Source: Acidithiobacillus concretivorus (GTDB lineage Bacteria; Pseudomonadota; Gammaproteobacteria; Acidithiobacillales; Acidithiobacillaceae). Taken from it: a DNA stretch of 64,000 nucleotides. Shown here in pieces: positions 27,589-36,071 of the stretch. The position numbers and the translations under genes were made by a program. The stretch's first letter is position 1. Each line of letters opens with the position of its first letter. A model generated the notes under the pieces. It was not told the DNA's origin, searched no databases, and was given only the letters and a program-made list of their open reading frames with translations. The DNA is taken from assembly GCF_018853445.1 (NCBI RefSeq), contig NZ_JABELD010000015.1, positions 1 through 64,000 of the forward strand, given 5' to 3'.

Positions 27589-28491
27589 TTATGGTTGGAC
27601 GCGCTGATCATGTCCCTCCTTGATGAAAGCCACCACATCGTCCAGCACCGGAGCCATCCAGCGTAATGGCTTGGCAAAAGCGCCAATCAAGGCTTCGTGA
27701 TTTACACCGCGATACATTTTCAACTCGACACTGACCCCCGTCTTTTTCAGCATGGTCGCCAATACTTCCGTATTCACTTTCGGATTCACCAGATTGTCAT
27801 GCACTGCAGCCCCTAAAAAAGTTCGGGGAATATCCGCATTATTGGCAAAATCAATCGGCATACTATTGGGGGGATAATCCGGGTAGAAAAATATGGGGCG
27901 GACCGGTTTATAAGTGATTGGATAAAAATTGTAGGGTCCTGCCAATCCTATCCAGCCGCTAAAAATATCCGGCTTGAGTCCTACTGTTTGCAGCCAGCGC
28001 GGATCCATCACCAACATGGCGGCATTATAGGCCCCTGCACTATGGCCCATGATATAAAAATTCTGGGTATTGCCACCAAAAGCGGCGATGTGCTGATAAG
28101 TCCAGGCTACAGCACGTGCATTATCTCTTAAAAAAGCAGGATAACGTACCTGTGGATAAATGCGATAATTGGGTATGACCACCACCAAACCACGGGCGGC
28201 CAGAGCTTCTCCTACAAACTTGTATTCTTGCCGGTTGCCGCTATCCCATGCCCCGCCGTAAATAAACAGCACCACGGGATAGCCTCCTGCCGGTTCAGGA
28301 TAACCATCCTTGGGAACGGGTTGATAGACATCCAGATGCCCGCGTGCCTGATGCTGATAACAAATACCCTGAGTAACCTTATAGGTATTTGTTGGGGTAA
28401 GACGATTGATAATTTGCAGCGGAGAACAGGCAGAAAGAACGCCCGTCATCCCGGCAATAAATAATTTGCTCATTCTCACAGCTAAGGACAT
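27589..28491 (-). CDS. alpha/beta-hydrolase lipoprotein (esterase)
   Basis: A 300-residue (or 294 from the inner Met) protein with a lipoprotein signal, VLSAC lipobox at Cys22, so it is probably anchored in the envelope. The hydrolase fold is shown by VVLFIYGGAWDSGNR (oxyanion region), the nucleophile elbow MGHSAGAY, the acidic residue region LGAAVHDNLVNP and the late His in YRGVNHEALIG. It resembles the BD-FAE/kynurenine-formamidase-like carboxylesterases; substrate unknown. Convergent with the repeat-protein gene through a shared terminator. Confidence 0.85.
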   Translation of the reverse strand: MSLAVRMSKLFIAGMTGVLSACSPLQIINRLTPTNTYKVTQGICYQHQARGHLDVYQPVPKDGYPEPAGGYPVVLFIYGGAWDSGNRQEYKFVGEALAARGLVVVIPNYRIYPQVRYPAFLRDNARAVAWTYQHIAAFGGNTQNFYIMGHSAGAYNAAMLVMDPRWLQTVGLKPDIFSGWIGLAGPYNFYPITYKPVRPIFFYPDYPPNSMPIDFANNADIPRTFLGAAVHDNLVNPKVNTEVLATMLKKTGVSVELKMYRGVNHEALIGAFAKPLRWMAPVLDDVVAFIKEGHDQRVQP

Positions 28492-28574
28492 GATTGGTCA
28501 TCCACAGATAACACCGACAATTTAAAAGTAAACCCAGTCTTCAGGACCTGATTGAATAACCAATCTCTCGTGTA

Positions 28575-29069
28575 TTAACCCAACGGACCATTGGCCGTAA
28601 CGATTTGTGGTTCCATGGCTGCCAGTTGCGCCAAAAGATAGTTCTGCGCAGGTTTGGCAATATCACGCTGATCCATCGCCTTGATCATATCCTGTGCCAA
28701 ATAATTGAATGCTGCTGTGGTAACGTGCAAGCCCTTGTGTACTGCAGTCATGGTCGGGCCAGTGTAGGTACAGGGTCCACCAACCACTTCGCAAACCTGT
28801 TGCGTCAGATTATATTTCAGGGCCTTGATGTTGGTATGGGCAAAATAATAATTAATATGGGGATCTGCCGCCACATAACCAACAAACGTATTAATGAGCG
28901 CTTTAACCCCGGACTTGCCACCAAAAGCATCAATATGATTTTGAATCGGCATTTTGATATCTGCCCGCTGCACCGATGCAGCACTCGGAGCGGCCTCCGC
29001 CAAAGGAGCCACGAGGCTCACAGCCAATCCTGCCATTAACACCGCAATTCCTGATCTAAAATATTTCAT
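28575..29069 (-). CDS. exported group 1 truncated hemoglobin
   Basis: A 164-residue protein with a clear Sec signal peptide (hydrophobic about 7-22, cleavage near AEAAPS) before a group 1 truncated globin: FGGKSGVKALINTFVGYV, YYFAHTNIKALKYNLTQQVCEVVGGPCTYTG and MTAVHKGLHVTTAAFNYL, where the His after MTAV is the proximal heme ligand. Two cysteines flank VVGGP and could pair in the periplasm. Truncated globins bind O2 or NO and are nearly always cytoplasmic, so export is notable. Divergent from a DoxX-like membrane gene across about 190 bp. Confidence 0.88.
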   Translation of the reverse strand: MKYFRSGIAVLMAGLAVSLVAPLAEAAPSAASVQRADIKMPIQNHIDAFGGKSGVKALINTFVGYVAADPHINYYFAHTNIKALKYNLTQQVCEVVGGPCTYTGPTMTAVHKGLHVTTAAFNYLAQDMIKAMDQRDIAKPAQNYLLAQLAAMEPQIVTANGPLG

Positions 29070-29260
29070 TAAATTCTCCTTAACACCGTTTTCAGCTTCA
29101 ACAGGGAGGCAACAGCCTCGACATATAATGAATACGTATTTTTTGCGCAGACGGATGCAGCAGAATTTTTTGCATCCAGGTCAGCATATTCCACGTAATC
29201 ATTGCCATGACAGAAATATGACTATCTGGCCTGAAAAAATCACTAGAACAGGGAGCATTG

Positions 29261-29632
29261 GTGAAGAAGATAATTTTGAGTTTTGTATTCATATGGTTTT
29301 TTATCGGTAGCCTGGCACATTTTATCTTTACAGGCGGCGAAGCAAAAATAATTCCGGACTACATCCCCTGGCATATGGCCGACGTTTATGTGAGCGGTTT
29401 TCTTGAAATGCTCGGGGCCTTGGGGTTGCTATCAAAAAAGACCAGACCCTATGCCGGGTTTGGTCTTTTTTGTTTAACCATTGCCGTGACACCGGCCAAT
29501 GTTTATATGGCAATGCATGCATCAAAATATCCAGATATAGCTCCCTGGATACTCAATACCCGGCTCGTTTTTCAACTCATTTTTTTGTGGCTGATCAGCT
29601 GGTCCAGCGAAATAAGATGGCGTCTTCACTAG
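29261..29632 (+). CDS. DoxX-like small membrane protein
   Basis: A 123-residue membrane protein with four hydrophobic segments and the DoxX-type pattern SLAHF...IIPDYIPWH...VSGFLEMLGALGLL...VTPANVYMAMHAS. DoxX-like proteins are named after a thiosulfate:quinone oxidoreductase subunit but most members have no known reaction. Start: GTG 29261 preceded by GGGAG at 4 bp, or TTG 29258; both lack ATG. Divergent from the exported truncated hemoglobin, which may share its control region. Confidence 0.8.
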   Translation: MKKIILSFVFIWFFIGSLAHFIFTGGEAKIIPDYIPWHMADVYVSGFLEMLGALGLLSKKTRPYAGFGLFCLTIAVTPANVYMAMHASKYPDIAPWILNTRLVFQLIFLWLISWSSEIRWRLH

Positions 29633-29664
29633 CAGGGTGAGCAGGTAGCCATCCTGAAATATCC

Positions 29665-30240
29665 TTAACCGTGCTGCTGCCACCACTCCCGCGCCTTTTC
29701 AGCCGCAGCTTTTGCCGCAGCAGGATCAGTCAGCCATGCCTTGGCAAGATCAATCAGCTGATTATTATCCTCCGCCCAAACGGCTCCGCCTGCGGCCAGC
29801 AATCCTTGACGTAACGCATTATCCGGCGTTTTTGGACCCAGAATCAGCGGGCAGCCATCGGCAATGGGTTGGGCAAGGTCGACAGCTCCACCCATCAGCG
29901 TACCTCCCGGCACACAAAAATCGGCGCAGGGATAAAAGGCATCGCGAACATCGACTGTTTCCACAAAATATACCCGCGTCTTCAGCGGTACATAACTGGT
30001 AAACAGACGGCTGTGGCGAATAGTCTGGAGATGATACTTGATCGCGTCGCGGTATACCGGTTCATAACGCTCTTCACGATCTGGGGCAAGAATCATGATG
30101 CCCATTTTCACCCGCATCAGGGACAGAAAAATTCCGTAGGCTTCGGCGTCCTCGCCTTCGTGCAAGTTGGGAAAGTACACCACACAGCGTCCCCGATCCC
30201 GATATTCCTTAAAGCGTTCGCACCATTCCATACTACGCAC
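29665..30240 (-). CDS. orphan KdtA-like glycosyltransferase C-terminal domain
   Basis: A 191-residue protein that matches only the C-terminal, CMP-Kdo-binding half of 3-deoxy-manno-octulosonate transferase (WaaA/KdtA): LHEGED (compare STHEGEE), ILAPDREERYE (compare LAPRHPER), VETVDVRDAFYPCADFCVPGGTL and LAQPIADGCPLILGPKT. The N-terminal acceptor domain and membrane anchor are missing. It may be a truncated gene or a stand-alone domain; the frame is intact and shows no decay. ATG at 30240 or 30231. Divergent from glgA with a 114-bp spacer. Confidence 0.7.
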   Translation of the reverse strand: MRSMEWCERFKEYRDRGRCVVYFPNLHEGEDAEAYGIFLSLMRVKMGIMILAPDREERYEPVYRDAIKYHLQTIRHSRLFTSYVPLKTRVYFVETVDVRDAFYPCADFCVPGGTLMGGAVDLAQPIADGCPLILGPKTPDNALRQGLLAAGGAVWAEDNNQLIDLAKAWLTDPAAAKAAAEKAREWWQQHG

Positions 30241-30354
30241 TCCTTACCTGCGGATTTATGTATTGGAGGATCATAGGCGACCTGAAGCCATCATTCAAAA
30301 AGTGTTTTGTGATATGTTAGCAACAAGTCACTCATTGAAGAACCTGAAACCTCT

Positions 30355-31818
30355 ATGTTGCAAGTCCTGTTCGTGCTCTCCGAAATGGTTCCCTACTCCA
30401 AAACTGGCGGCTTGGCCGACGTCGGAGGCGCTTTGCCACTGGCTTTGCAGCAACTAGGCGTTGATGTACGGATACTGGTCCCTTGGTATGGCCGTCCGGA
30501 TCTGAATGAAATGCACAGGTTCTGTTCGGTGAATACGCCTTATAGCCAGGAAGCTGCCGAACTCTGGATAACGCCGAACCGGCCCGGTATTTTTTTTCTG
30601 CGTTATCCCGACTATTACGAGCGGGACGGCGGTCCCTATCAAAATGCGCAGGGTCAAGATTGGCCGGACAATCCGCGCCGCTTCGCTTTGCTGAATCGAG
30701 TAGCCGTAGAAATGGCTCAGGGTCGTGTCTCCGGTCTCGACTGGCGGCCCGATCTGGTTCATCTGAATGACTGGCAGACCGGCCTCGTCCCTTATTTGCT
30801 CGATCTTGAAACCCGAATAGGAAGCCCGCGACCGGCCACACTGTTCACCATTCACAACCTCGCCTATCAGGGCCGCTTTGATTCCGCCATCATGGCAGAA
30901 TTACATCTCCCAGCTGAAGATTTTCATTGGCAGGGAACCGAACTTTACGGGGCTTTTTCCTTCATCAAAGCGGGCTTGATCTACAGTGACCAGATCAGCA
31001 CGGTCAGTCCTACCTACGCCCGGGAAATCCAGACAGAAGCCTTTGGTATGGGACTGCAAGGTCTCCTGCAGCAACGCTCCGCGCAGCTCACCGGTATTCT
31101 TAACGGGGTAGATGAAGTCCACTGGAACCCCCGTGCTGATCCTTATCTTCCTGCCCACTACAATGCCCGCAGCATGATTGGAAAAAGTCAGTGCAAAGCC
31201 CAGCTGCAGCAAAGTCTTGGCCTTGAAGCCCAGCCCGATGTTTTCCTGCTGGGCATGATCAGTCGGCTGGTAGAGCAAAAAGGCGTCGATATGGTTCTGG
31301 ATATTTTGCCCGATTTGCTCCAGCGCGGAATGCAGGTGGTTATTCTGGGCAGTGGCGAGAAATACTTTGAAGAGCGGCTCCAGGAACTGGCGGCTGTTTA
31401 CCCGGGTCGCCTTGCCGTGCGCATCGCCTTTGACGAAGGGCTGTCACACCGGATTGAAGCGGGTGTGGATGCTTTTCTCATGCCCTCGCGCTTTGAGCCC
31501 TGTGGCCTCAACCAAATGTATAGCTTACGTTATGGGACGCTGCCCATCGTCCATCATACCGGCGGACTAGCCGACACCGTCGTCGATGCCGGCGACTTTG
31601 CCCGGGATGTAGAACGCAACGGCTTCGTATTCAGCCTTGCCCATAGTGATGATCTCCACCATGCAGTCCTCAGGGCTGCAGCTTTGTACCGGGAAAAATC
31701 CGCATGGCGGCATCTCCAGAATCAGGCCATGGCCGGGAACCATAGTTGGGAACACGCCGCCTTGTCTTACCTCGCGCTTTATCATCTGATTCTGGAGCGC
31801 CGCAAATCTGTGCAGTAA
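30355..31818 (+). CDS. glgA: glycogen synthase (ADP-glucose)
   Basis: A 487-residue GT5 glycosyltransferase that extends alpha-1,4-glucan chains from ADP-glucose. The N-terminal SKTGGLADVGGALPLAL carries the KTGGL ADP-glucose motif; HLNDWQTGLVPYLL is the usual His-Asn-Asp-Trp stretch; the C-terminal PSRFEPCGLNQMYSLRYG followed by HHTGGLADTV is the catalytic E-x7-E region and second TGGL motif. No other glg genes lie nearby. Start ATG 30355 gives the normal N-terminus MLQVLFVLSEM. Confidence 0.97.
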   Translation: MLQVLFVLSEMVPYSKTGGLADVGGALPLALQQLGVDVRILVPWYGRPDLNEMHRFCSVNTPYSQEAAELWITPNRPGIFFLRYPDYYERDGGPYQNAQGQDWPDNPRRFALLNRVAVEMAQGRVSGLDWRPDLVHLNDWQTGLVPYLLDLETRIGSPRPATLFTIHNLAYQGRFDSAIMAELHLPAEDFHWQGTELYGAFSFIKAGLIYSDQISTVSPTYAREIQTEAFGMGLQGLLQQRSAQLTGILNGVDEVHWNPRADPYLPAHYNARSMIGKSQCKAQLQQSLGLEAQPDVFLLGMISRLVEQKGVDMVLDILPDLLQRGMQVVILGSGEKYFEERLQELAAVYPGRLAVRIAFDEGLSHRIEAGVDAFLMPSRFEPCGLNQMYSLRYGTLPIVHHTGGLADTVVDAGDFARDVERNGFVFSLAHSDDLHHAVLRAAALYREKSAWRHLQNQAMAGNHSWEHAALSYLALYHLILERRKSVQ

Positions 31819-31960
31819 ATTCTGGCCGCCTCATTTTGAGAAGAATCAAGCGGTCATTGGAGATCATTATCCCCACAAAAAAGCTTTTGCGTTGCACCGG
31901 AGCCATAAACCGCTACAATGCTCCGATGACTTTTTTCCCACATGCATGAGGAGTCGCACG

Positions 31961-32377
31961 ATGTCAGGTCATTTTCCCTTTTCCGGCAAAGCCAACCGCG
32001 TTTCTGTGTTTGCCTTTTTTGAAGCCCACAACTGGAGCATTGAAGCCCAGGAAAAATACTTTGAAGAATGGTACAAATGGGCCAAGGATTACGTCATGAA
32101 TGACGCCGATCTCAACGCCGCCAAGGGTGTGCTTTTCGCTAGCGATCATTTTGGCACCCACGCCGATCATGACTTCCATCTGCATGGTTATGCCATTGCT
32201 ACGCGCATGCTGGATCTGGGTGAACTCATCAAAGGCAGCATTTTGCCCAAGTTGGACCATGACATGCTGCATGCTCTGGAACATGACCATGAAGAATGGA
32301 TTGCCGCAGCCAATGCCGTAGCAGCCAACCATCCCCGTGCCGAAGCGCCCGAAATCGGTCGTTATCGTCACGTTTAA
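31961..32377 (+). CDS. histidine/acidic-rich small protein, unknown
   Basis: A 138-residue soluble protein that I do not recognise. About 14 histidines are concentrated in two blocks: DHFGTHADHDFHLHGYA (about residues 63-79) and LDHDMLHALEHDHEEW (about 100-115), interleaved with Asp and Glu. The predicted helices and the His/Asp/Glu pattern suggest a metal-binding four-helix protein, perhaps hemerythrin-like, but the canonical spacing is not seen. Start ATG 31961 follows GAGGAG at 8 bp, a strong ribosome binding site, and the gene has its own terminator at 32389, so expression is likely substantial. Confidence 0.75.
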   Translation: MSGHFPFSGKANRVSVFAFFEAHNWSIEAQEKYFEEWYKWAKDYVMNDADLNAAKGVLFASDHFGTHADHDFHLHGYAIATRMLDLGELIKGSILPKLDHDMLHALEHDHEEWIAAANAVAANHPRAEAPEIGRYRHV

Positions 32378-32388
32378 GCCAAATAATC

Positions 32389-32421
32389 GGGGGCCGGATC
32401 ACCAGTTCAGCCCCCAATTTT
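32389..32421 (+). terminator. Rho-independent terminator of the His-rich gene
   Basis: Stem GGGGGC (32389-32394) with GCCCCC (32410-32415), a 15-nt loop and AATTTT behind it, 11 bp after the stop codon at 32377. nth starts 12 bp further on. Confidence 0.75.
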
Positions 32422-32433
32422 CAAATTAGCGCT

Positions 32434-33084
32434 ATGGATGCCAAACACATCAAGCAGTGCTTTGTCGCACTCCGCGCCAGCATCCCCGAACCCAAAACCG
32501 AATTGCAGTATGCCAGCGCCTTTCAGTTGCTGGTAGCCGTAGTTCTTTCCGCCCAGAGTACCGACAAGGTGGTTAATTTGTGTACGGCGACTTTATTTGC
32601 AGAAGCGCCCGATGCCTTCAGCATGGCCGCACTCGGTGAAGAAGGCATTAAAAATCATATTCGTCGCCTCGGACTTTTCAATTCCAAAGCCCGCCATGTG
32701 CATGGGCTGGCCGAGCAGCTGATTGCTCAGCATCACGGCGAAGTGCCCGCAGATCGTCATGCTCTGGAAGCACTACCCGGCGTGGGTCGAAAAACCGCCA
32801 ATGTGGTACTCAATACCCAATTTGGGCAACCCACCATCGCTGTCGATACCCACATTTTCCGGGTAGGTAATCGTATAGGCATTGCTCCAGGCAAAACCCC
32901 CCTCGCCGTAGAACAGGCTCTGCTCAAAAAGGTTCCTGCTGCTTATATTCAGGATGCTCACCATCTGCTCATCCTCCATGGCCGCTATACCTGTACGGCA
33001 CGCCGCCCGCATTGTGAACGCTGCGCGCTGTTCAGTTGCTGCGCCTGGCCTGACAAGGTACTGTGGGCCCATCAAAGCCAGTAG
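32434..33084 (+). CDS. nth: endonuclease III (Fe-S DNA glycosylase)
   Basis: A 216-residue glycosylase/AP lyase removing oxidised pyrimidines. Motifs: LLVAVVLSAQSTDKVVN, the helix-hairpin-helix LPGVGRKTANVVLN with catalytic Lys, VDTHIFRVGNRIG with catalytic Asp, and the 4Fe-4S loop C-x6-C-x2-C-x5-C (CTARRPHCERCALFSC). ATG 32434 fits the family start; the longer in-frame stretch begins inside the upstream gene. The 3' end overlaps the FIST gene by 22 bp. Confidence 0.97.
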   Translation: MDAKHIKQCFVALRASIPEPKTELQYASAFQLLVAVVLSAQSTDKVVNLCTATLFAEAPDAFSMAALGEEGIKNHIRRLGLFNSKARHVHGLAEQLIAQHHGEVPADRHALEALPGVGRKTANVVLNTQFGQPTIAVDTHIFRVGNRIGIAPGKTPLAVEQALLKKVPAAYIQDAHHLLILHGRYTCTARRPHCERCALFSCCAWPDKVLWAHQSQ

Positions 33085-34139
33085 CCAGCGGCTTCGCACG
33101 CGGTAACCGGCCAGCCGGAGAACTGCTTCAGTCGGCCATTGCCGAGGCCCGCGAAAAACTCTCTGGTGAAGCCATCACTGCCGCTTTGTTTTTGTTCAGT
33201 CCCACCCTTGCTCCGGTGAGTCCTGCATTACTGCAGTCCCAGATGCGCGCACTGTCCTGCCTGCAAATTGCGACAGGGACCTTTCCGGGGGTATTTACCG
33301 AAAGAGATGCGGCGTTGGGGGAAAATGCCTGTGCCGTTCTCCTCCTGAGCGCGCCGCTGGGTTTTACGCCCCAGCTTCCCGACGCCGACTTGGCGACATT
33401 TTGTTGGGGAAGGCTGGAGCACCTCCAGGGCGAATGGTTGCAACAATTACCCCGCTTTGGCAGTCTCAGCAGTCGCAGTGGGCGCTTCTGGTATCAAGCT
33501 AGCCCACGGAATATTCTGGAAATTGCCTTTCAGGGCATCCAGCCGCCCCAAAGCGTCTGGTCCGCAGGACTGCGTACCCTGAGTGCTCCACTCCCGGTTC
33601 ATCTTCAGGAAGGTAGCTTGCTGCTGCAGCTGGAACGTTATCTGGCGCTTCCCCTGCTGGCCCAGAATATTCCAGTCAGCATTCGCAAAGACAGTCGTCT
33701 GCCCCTGGAACGCCTGCTCATGGGGGAGATTCGCGCAGATGCTGATCCTGGTGCTCCGCCGGAATTACTGCACATTCGTGCCACCGACCTGAATCGAAGC
33801 GGGCTCTGGCTGGAAAGACCACTGGCGGAAAATTCACGGGCCTTTCTCAGCCTGCGCGATCCTGCCATTGCCGAGCGTGACACCCGCATCGCTCTGGAAC
33901 AATTATCCGCCAGCACCCAAGAGCCCACCTTTGCCTGGATTTCCAGCTCCATTGGTCGGGATGCGGCATTTTTTGGTCAGGAAGATCAAGATCTGTGTAT
34001 CTGGCGCGAGCAATATCCCGATTTGCCCATGCTGGGGGCCTACGGCATGGGCGAACTGTTTCCGCATCAGCAGCGCAGTCATTTTTTGCGCTATGGTAAA
34101 ATTTATACCCTGTTTTCAAGGACAGACATATGCCCATAA
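33063..34139 (+). CDS. FIST-domain sensory protein
   Basis: A 358-residue soluble protein starting at GTG 33063, overlapping nth. It has the FIST N and C layout: an N-terminal half with ALFLFSPTLAP and a C-terminal half ending in CIWREQYPDLPMLGAYGMGEL, the conserved FIST_C motif (GxYxxGE). FIST domains are thought to bind small ligands such as amino acids and usually couple to signalling domains; here the protein stands alone. Between nth and an L,D-transpeptidase gene, whose start it overlaps by 10 bp, so the three may be one transcript. Confidence 0.8.
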   Translation: MGPSKPVASGFARGNRPAGELLQSAIAEAREKLSGEAITAALFLFSPTLAPVSPALLQSQMRALSCLQIATGTFPGVFTERDAALGENACAVLLLSAPLGFTPQLPDADLATFCWGRLEHLQGEWLQQLPRFGSLSSRSGRFWYQASPRNILEIAFQGIQPPQSVWSAGLRTLSAPLPVHLQEGSLLLQLERYLALPLLAQNIPVSIRKDSRLPLERLLMGEIRADADPGAPPELLHIRATDLNRSGLWLERPLAENSRAFLSLRDPAIAERDTRIALEQLSASTQEPTFAWISSSIGRDAAFFGQEDQDLCIWREQYPDLPMLGAYGMGELFPHQQRSHFLRYGKIYTLFSRTDICP

Positions 34140-35044
34140 ATCGATCCGCAGTTATCCGGTCTTTTTTCGGTTTAATGCTGATCGTCTTGAGTGCTCCCGC
34201 CTGGAGCAGTACGTATCTGCTGCCACCCCCTGGAGACAATATGGTCGGTGCTATCCAGAGCATCAGCGCCCGACATGAAGACACACTATCCGACATTGCC
34301 CGTAAATATGACCTGGGTTATGACCAGATTACTGCCGCAAACCCACAGGTGGACCCCTGGTTACCGGGTGCTGGTACCCGTATCATTCTTCCCGGCGAAT
34401 ATGTGCTGCCCGATGCCCCACGTCAGGGCATAGTGATCAATCTGGCGGCCATGCGGTTATTTTATTATCCGCCCACCGTCGCTGGACAGGCCCCGGAAGT
34501 CATTACCTATCCCATCGGCGTAGGTCGCGAAGGTTGGGGGACCCCCTTGGGCAAGACCCGCATCACCACCAAAGTGGCAAACCCCAGCTGGACACCACCG
34601 GAAAGCATTCGCAAGGAACATGCAGAAAAAGGAGATCCTTTGCCCGCAGTGGTTCCTGCCGGCCCCGACAATCCACTGGGACTGTTCGCCCTGCGCCTGG
34701 CCATCCCCGGCTATCTGCTCCATGGCACCAACAAGCCCTGGGGGGTCGGTATGCGCGTCAGTCATGGCTGCATCCGCCTCTATCCTGAAAACATCGAAGC
34801 ACTATTTGCGCGCGTTCCGGCAGGAACTCCGGTCCTGATTGTCGATCAACCCTGGTTACTGGGCCATGATGGCGGACATGATTACCTGCAGATTTACGGG
34901 CAAATGGCCGATCGCCCTTTCGAGCAGGTCCAAGGCTCCTTTACAGACTGGCTCAACCGACATTTGCCCGCTGGCAAAGCCATTGATTCGAACGTAGCCA
35001 GACGCTGGTTAAAGGCCGCGACGGGAATACCGGAACCGCTGTGA
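34130..35044 (+). CDS. L,D-transpeptidase (YkuD) with LysM-like domain
   Basis: A 304-residue periplasmic enzyme with a signal peptide (hydrophobic about 10-24, cleavage near AWSS). A LysM-like peptidoglycan-binding stretch follows (HEDTLSDIARKYDLGYDQI, about 49-67, with ANPQVDPWLPG), then the YkuD domain, whose active site is HGTN...MRVSHGCIRLYPENI, with the catalytic Cys in SHGCIRL. Such enzymes make 3-3 cross-links in peptidoglycan or attach lipoproteins (ErfK/YbiS type). ATG 34130 overlaps the FIST gene. Confidence 0.93.
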   Translation: MPINRSAVIRSFFGLMLIVLSAPAWSSTYLLPPPGDNMVGAIQSISARHEDTLSDIARKYDLGYDQITAANPQVDPWLPGAGTRIILPGEYVLPDAPRQGIVINLAAMRLFYYPPTVAGQAPEVITYPIGVGREGWGTPLGKTRITTKVANPSWTPPESIRKEHAEKGDPLPAVVPAGPDNPLGLFALRLAIPGYLLHGTNKPWGVGMRVSHGCIRLYPENIEALFARVPAGTPVLIVDQPWLLGHDGGHDYLQIYGQMADRPFEQVQGSFTDWLNRHLPAGKAIDSNVARRWLKAATGIPEPL

Positions 35045-35135
35045 AAATAGCGCAGCGCGAGTAATACGTTGCGACTGGCCAGCTTCGAGCGTTCACGATC
35101 ACACCGGATCTGTCCACGAGATTCAGGATACCTCA

Positions 35136-35240
<105 letters not shown>

Positions 35241-35282
35241 CTAGAATCCTTGTAAGTTGGTCAGATATAAGGTCCGATAACA

Positions 35283-35573
35283 ATGGAAGTGGTGAATATT
35301 CATGTAGTGAAAGCCCAGCTATCCGTATACCTCGGCAAGGTAGAGCGAGGCGAGACCGTGATTATTGCCCGTCGTAACAAGGCGATTGCCGAGTTGCGAC
35401 CGATTTCGGCAACCATCCCGGCCAAGAAAAGTCGGCCCATGGGCTTGGCTAAAGGTAAAATACATTGGGCCGAAGATGCCTTTGCTCCCTTGTCCGACGC
35501 GGAGCTGGCCGATTGGTATGACACCCATCGAAATGATCCGCTGCAGTTCGGGGCAACACCGGACAAAACCTGA
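35283..35573 (+). CDS. Phd/YefM-type antitoxin
   Basis: A 96-residue protein: VVNIHVVKAQLSVYLGKVERGETVIIARRNKAIAELRPI is the Phd/YefM DNA-binding domain; the C-terminal part (DAFAPLSDAELADWYD) would wrap the toxin. Phd-type antitoxins repress their own operon. Ribosome binding site AAGGTCC precedes the ATG. Its stop overlaps the toxin start (TGATG), as usual for such pairs. Confidence 0.9.
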   Translation: MEVVNIHVVKAQLSVYLGKVERGETVIIARRNKAIAELRPISATIPAKKSRPMGLAKGKIHWAEDAFAPLSDAELADWYDTHRNDPLQFGATPDKT

Positions 35574-35968
35574 TGATGCTGCTGCTGGATACTTGTACCC
35601 TGATCTGGTGGTTGGCACAGACAGAAAAGATTCCGGCTACTGCGCGCAGCCATATCGCCGAGGATGCGGAGGTTTGTATAAGTGTGGTCACCATTTGGGA
35701 AATTCTGGTGAAGCACACGAGCGGCAAGCTGGTTATCGAGAGCGGTTCCGAATCGGTTTTTGACTATATGCTCCGCCAAATCGATGCAGTGGATTTTCGA
35801 CGCATAGCGCTGTCCGATACCGACCTGCGTCATCTTCCGCAACTACCGCCCATTCATCGGGATCCTTTCGACCGCATGCTGATTTGTCAGGCCATCGAAC
35901 GTGGACTGACCTTGGTCACCCCTGACCCCGCTATCAGGCAGTATCCCATTCGTACACTTTGGCTGTGA
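35573..35968 (+). CDS. PIN-domain (VapC-like) toxin
   Basis: A 131-residue PIN-domain ribonuclease. Acidic metal ligands are seen in LLLDTCTLIWW (Asp6), SVVTIWEILVKH (Glu), and RDPFDRMLICQAIERGLTLVTPD (Asp residues). PIN toxins of this group cleave tRNA or rRNA and are neutralised by the partner upstream. ATG at 35573 or 35576. The preceding antitoxin overlaps by 1 bp. Confidence 0.9.
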   Translation: MMLLLDTCTLIWWLAQTEKIPATARSHIAEDAEVCISVVTIWEILVKHTSGKLVIESGSESVFDYMLRQIDAVDFRRIALSDTDLRHLPQLPPIHRDPFDRMLICQAIERGLTLVTPDPAIRQYPIRTLWL

Positions 35969-36071
35969 GGTGTGGTGCATACTTTTCTGGCCAGAAGCTT
36001 CCGAATGGAAACGCCTGACACCATTAAGCTACCCAATACCGCCCCCTGGGGGTTGTGCGGCAACAGGCGCA

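Noticed and set aside
29098-29292. 64-codon minus-strand frame in the globin/DoxX spacer
   Set aside because: No ribosome binding site or motif; it overlaps the start of the DoxX-like gene.
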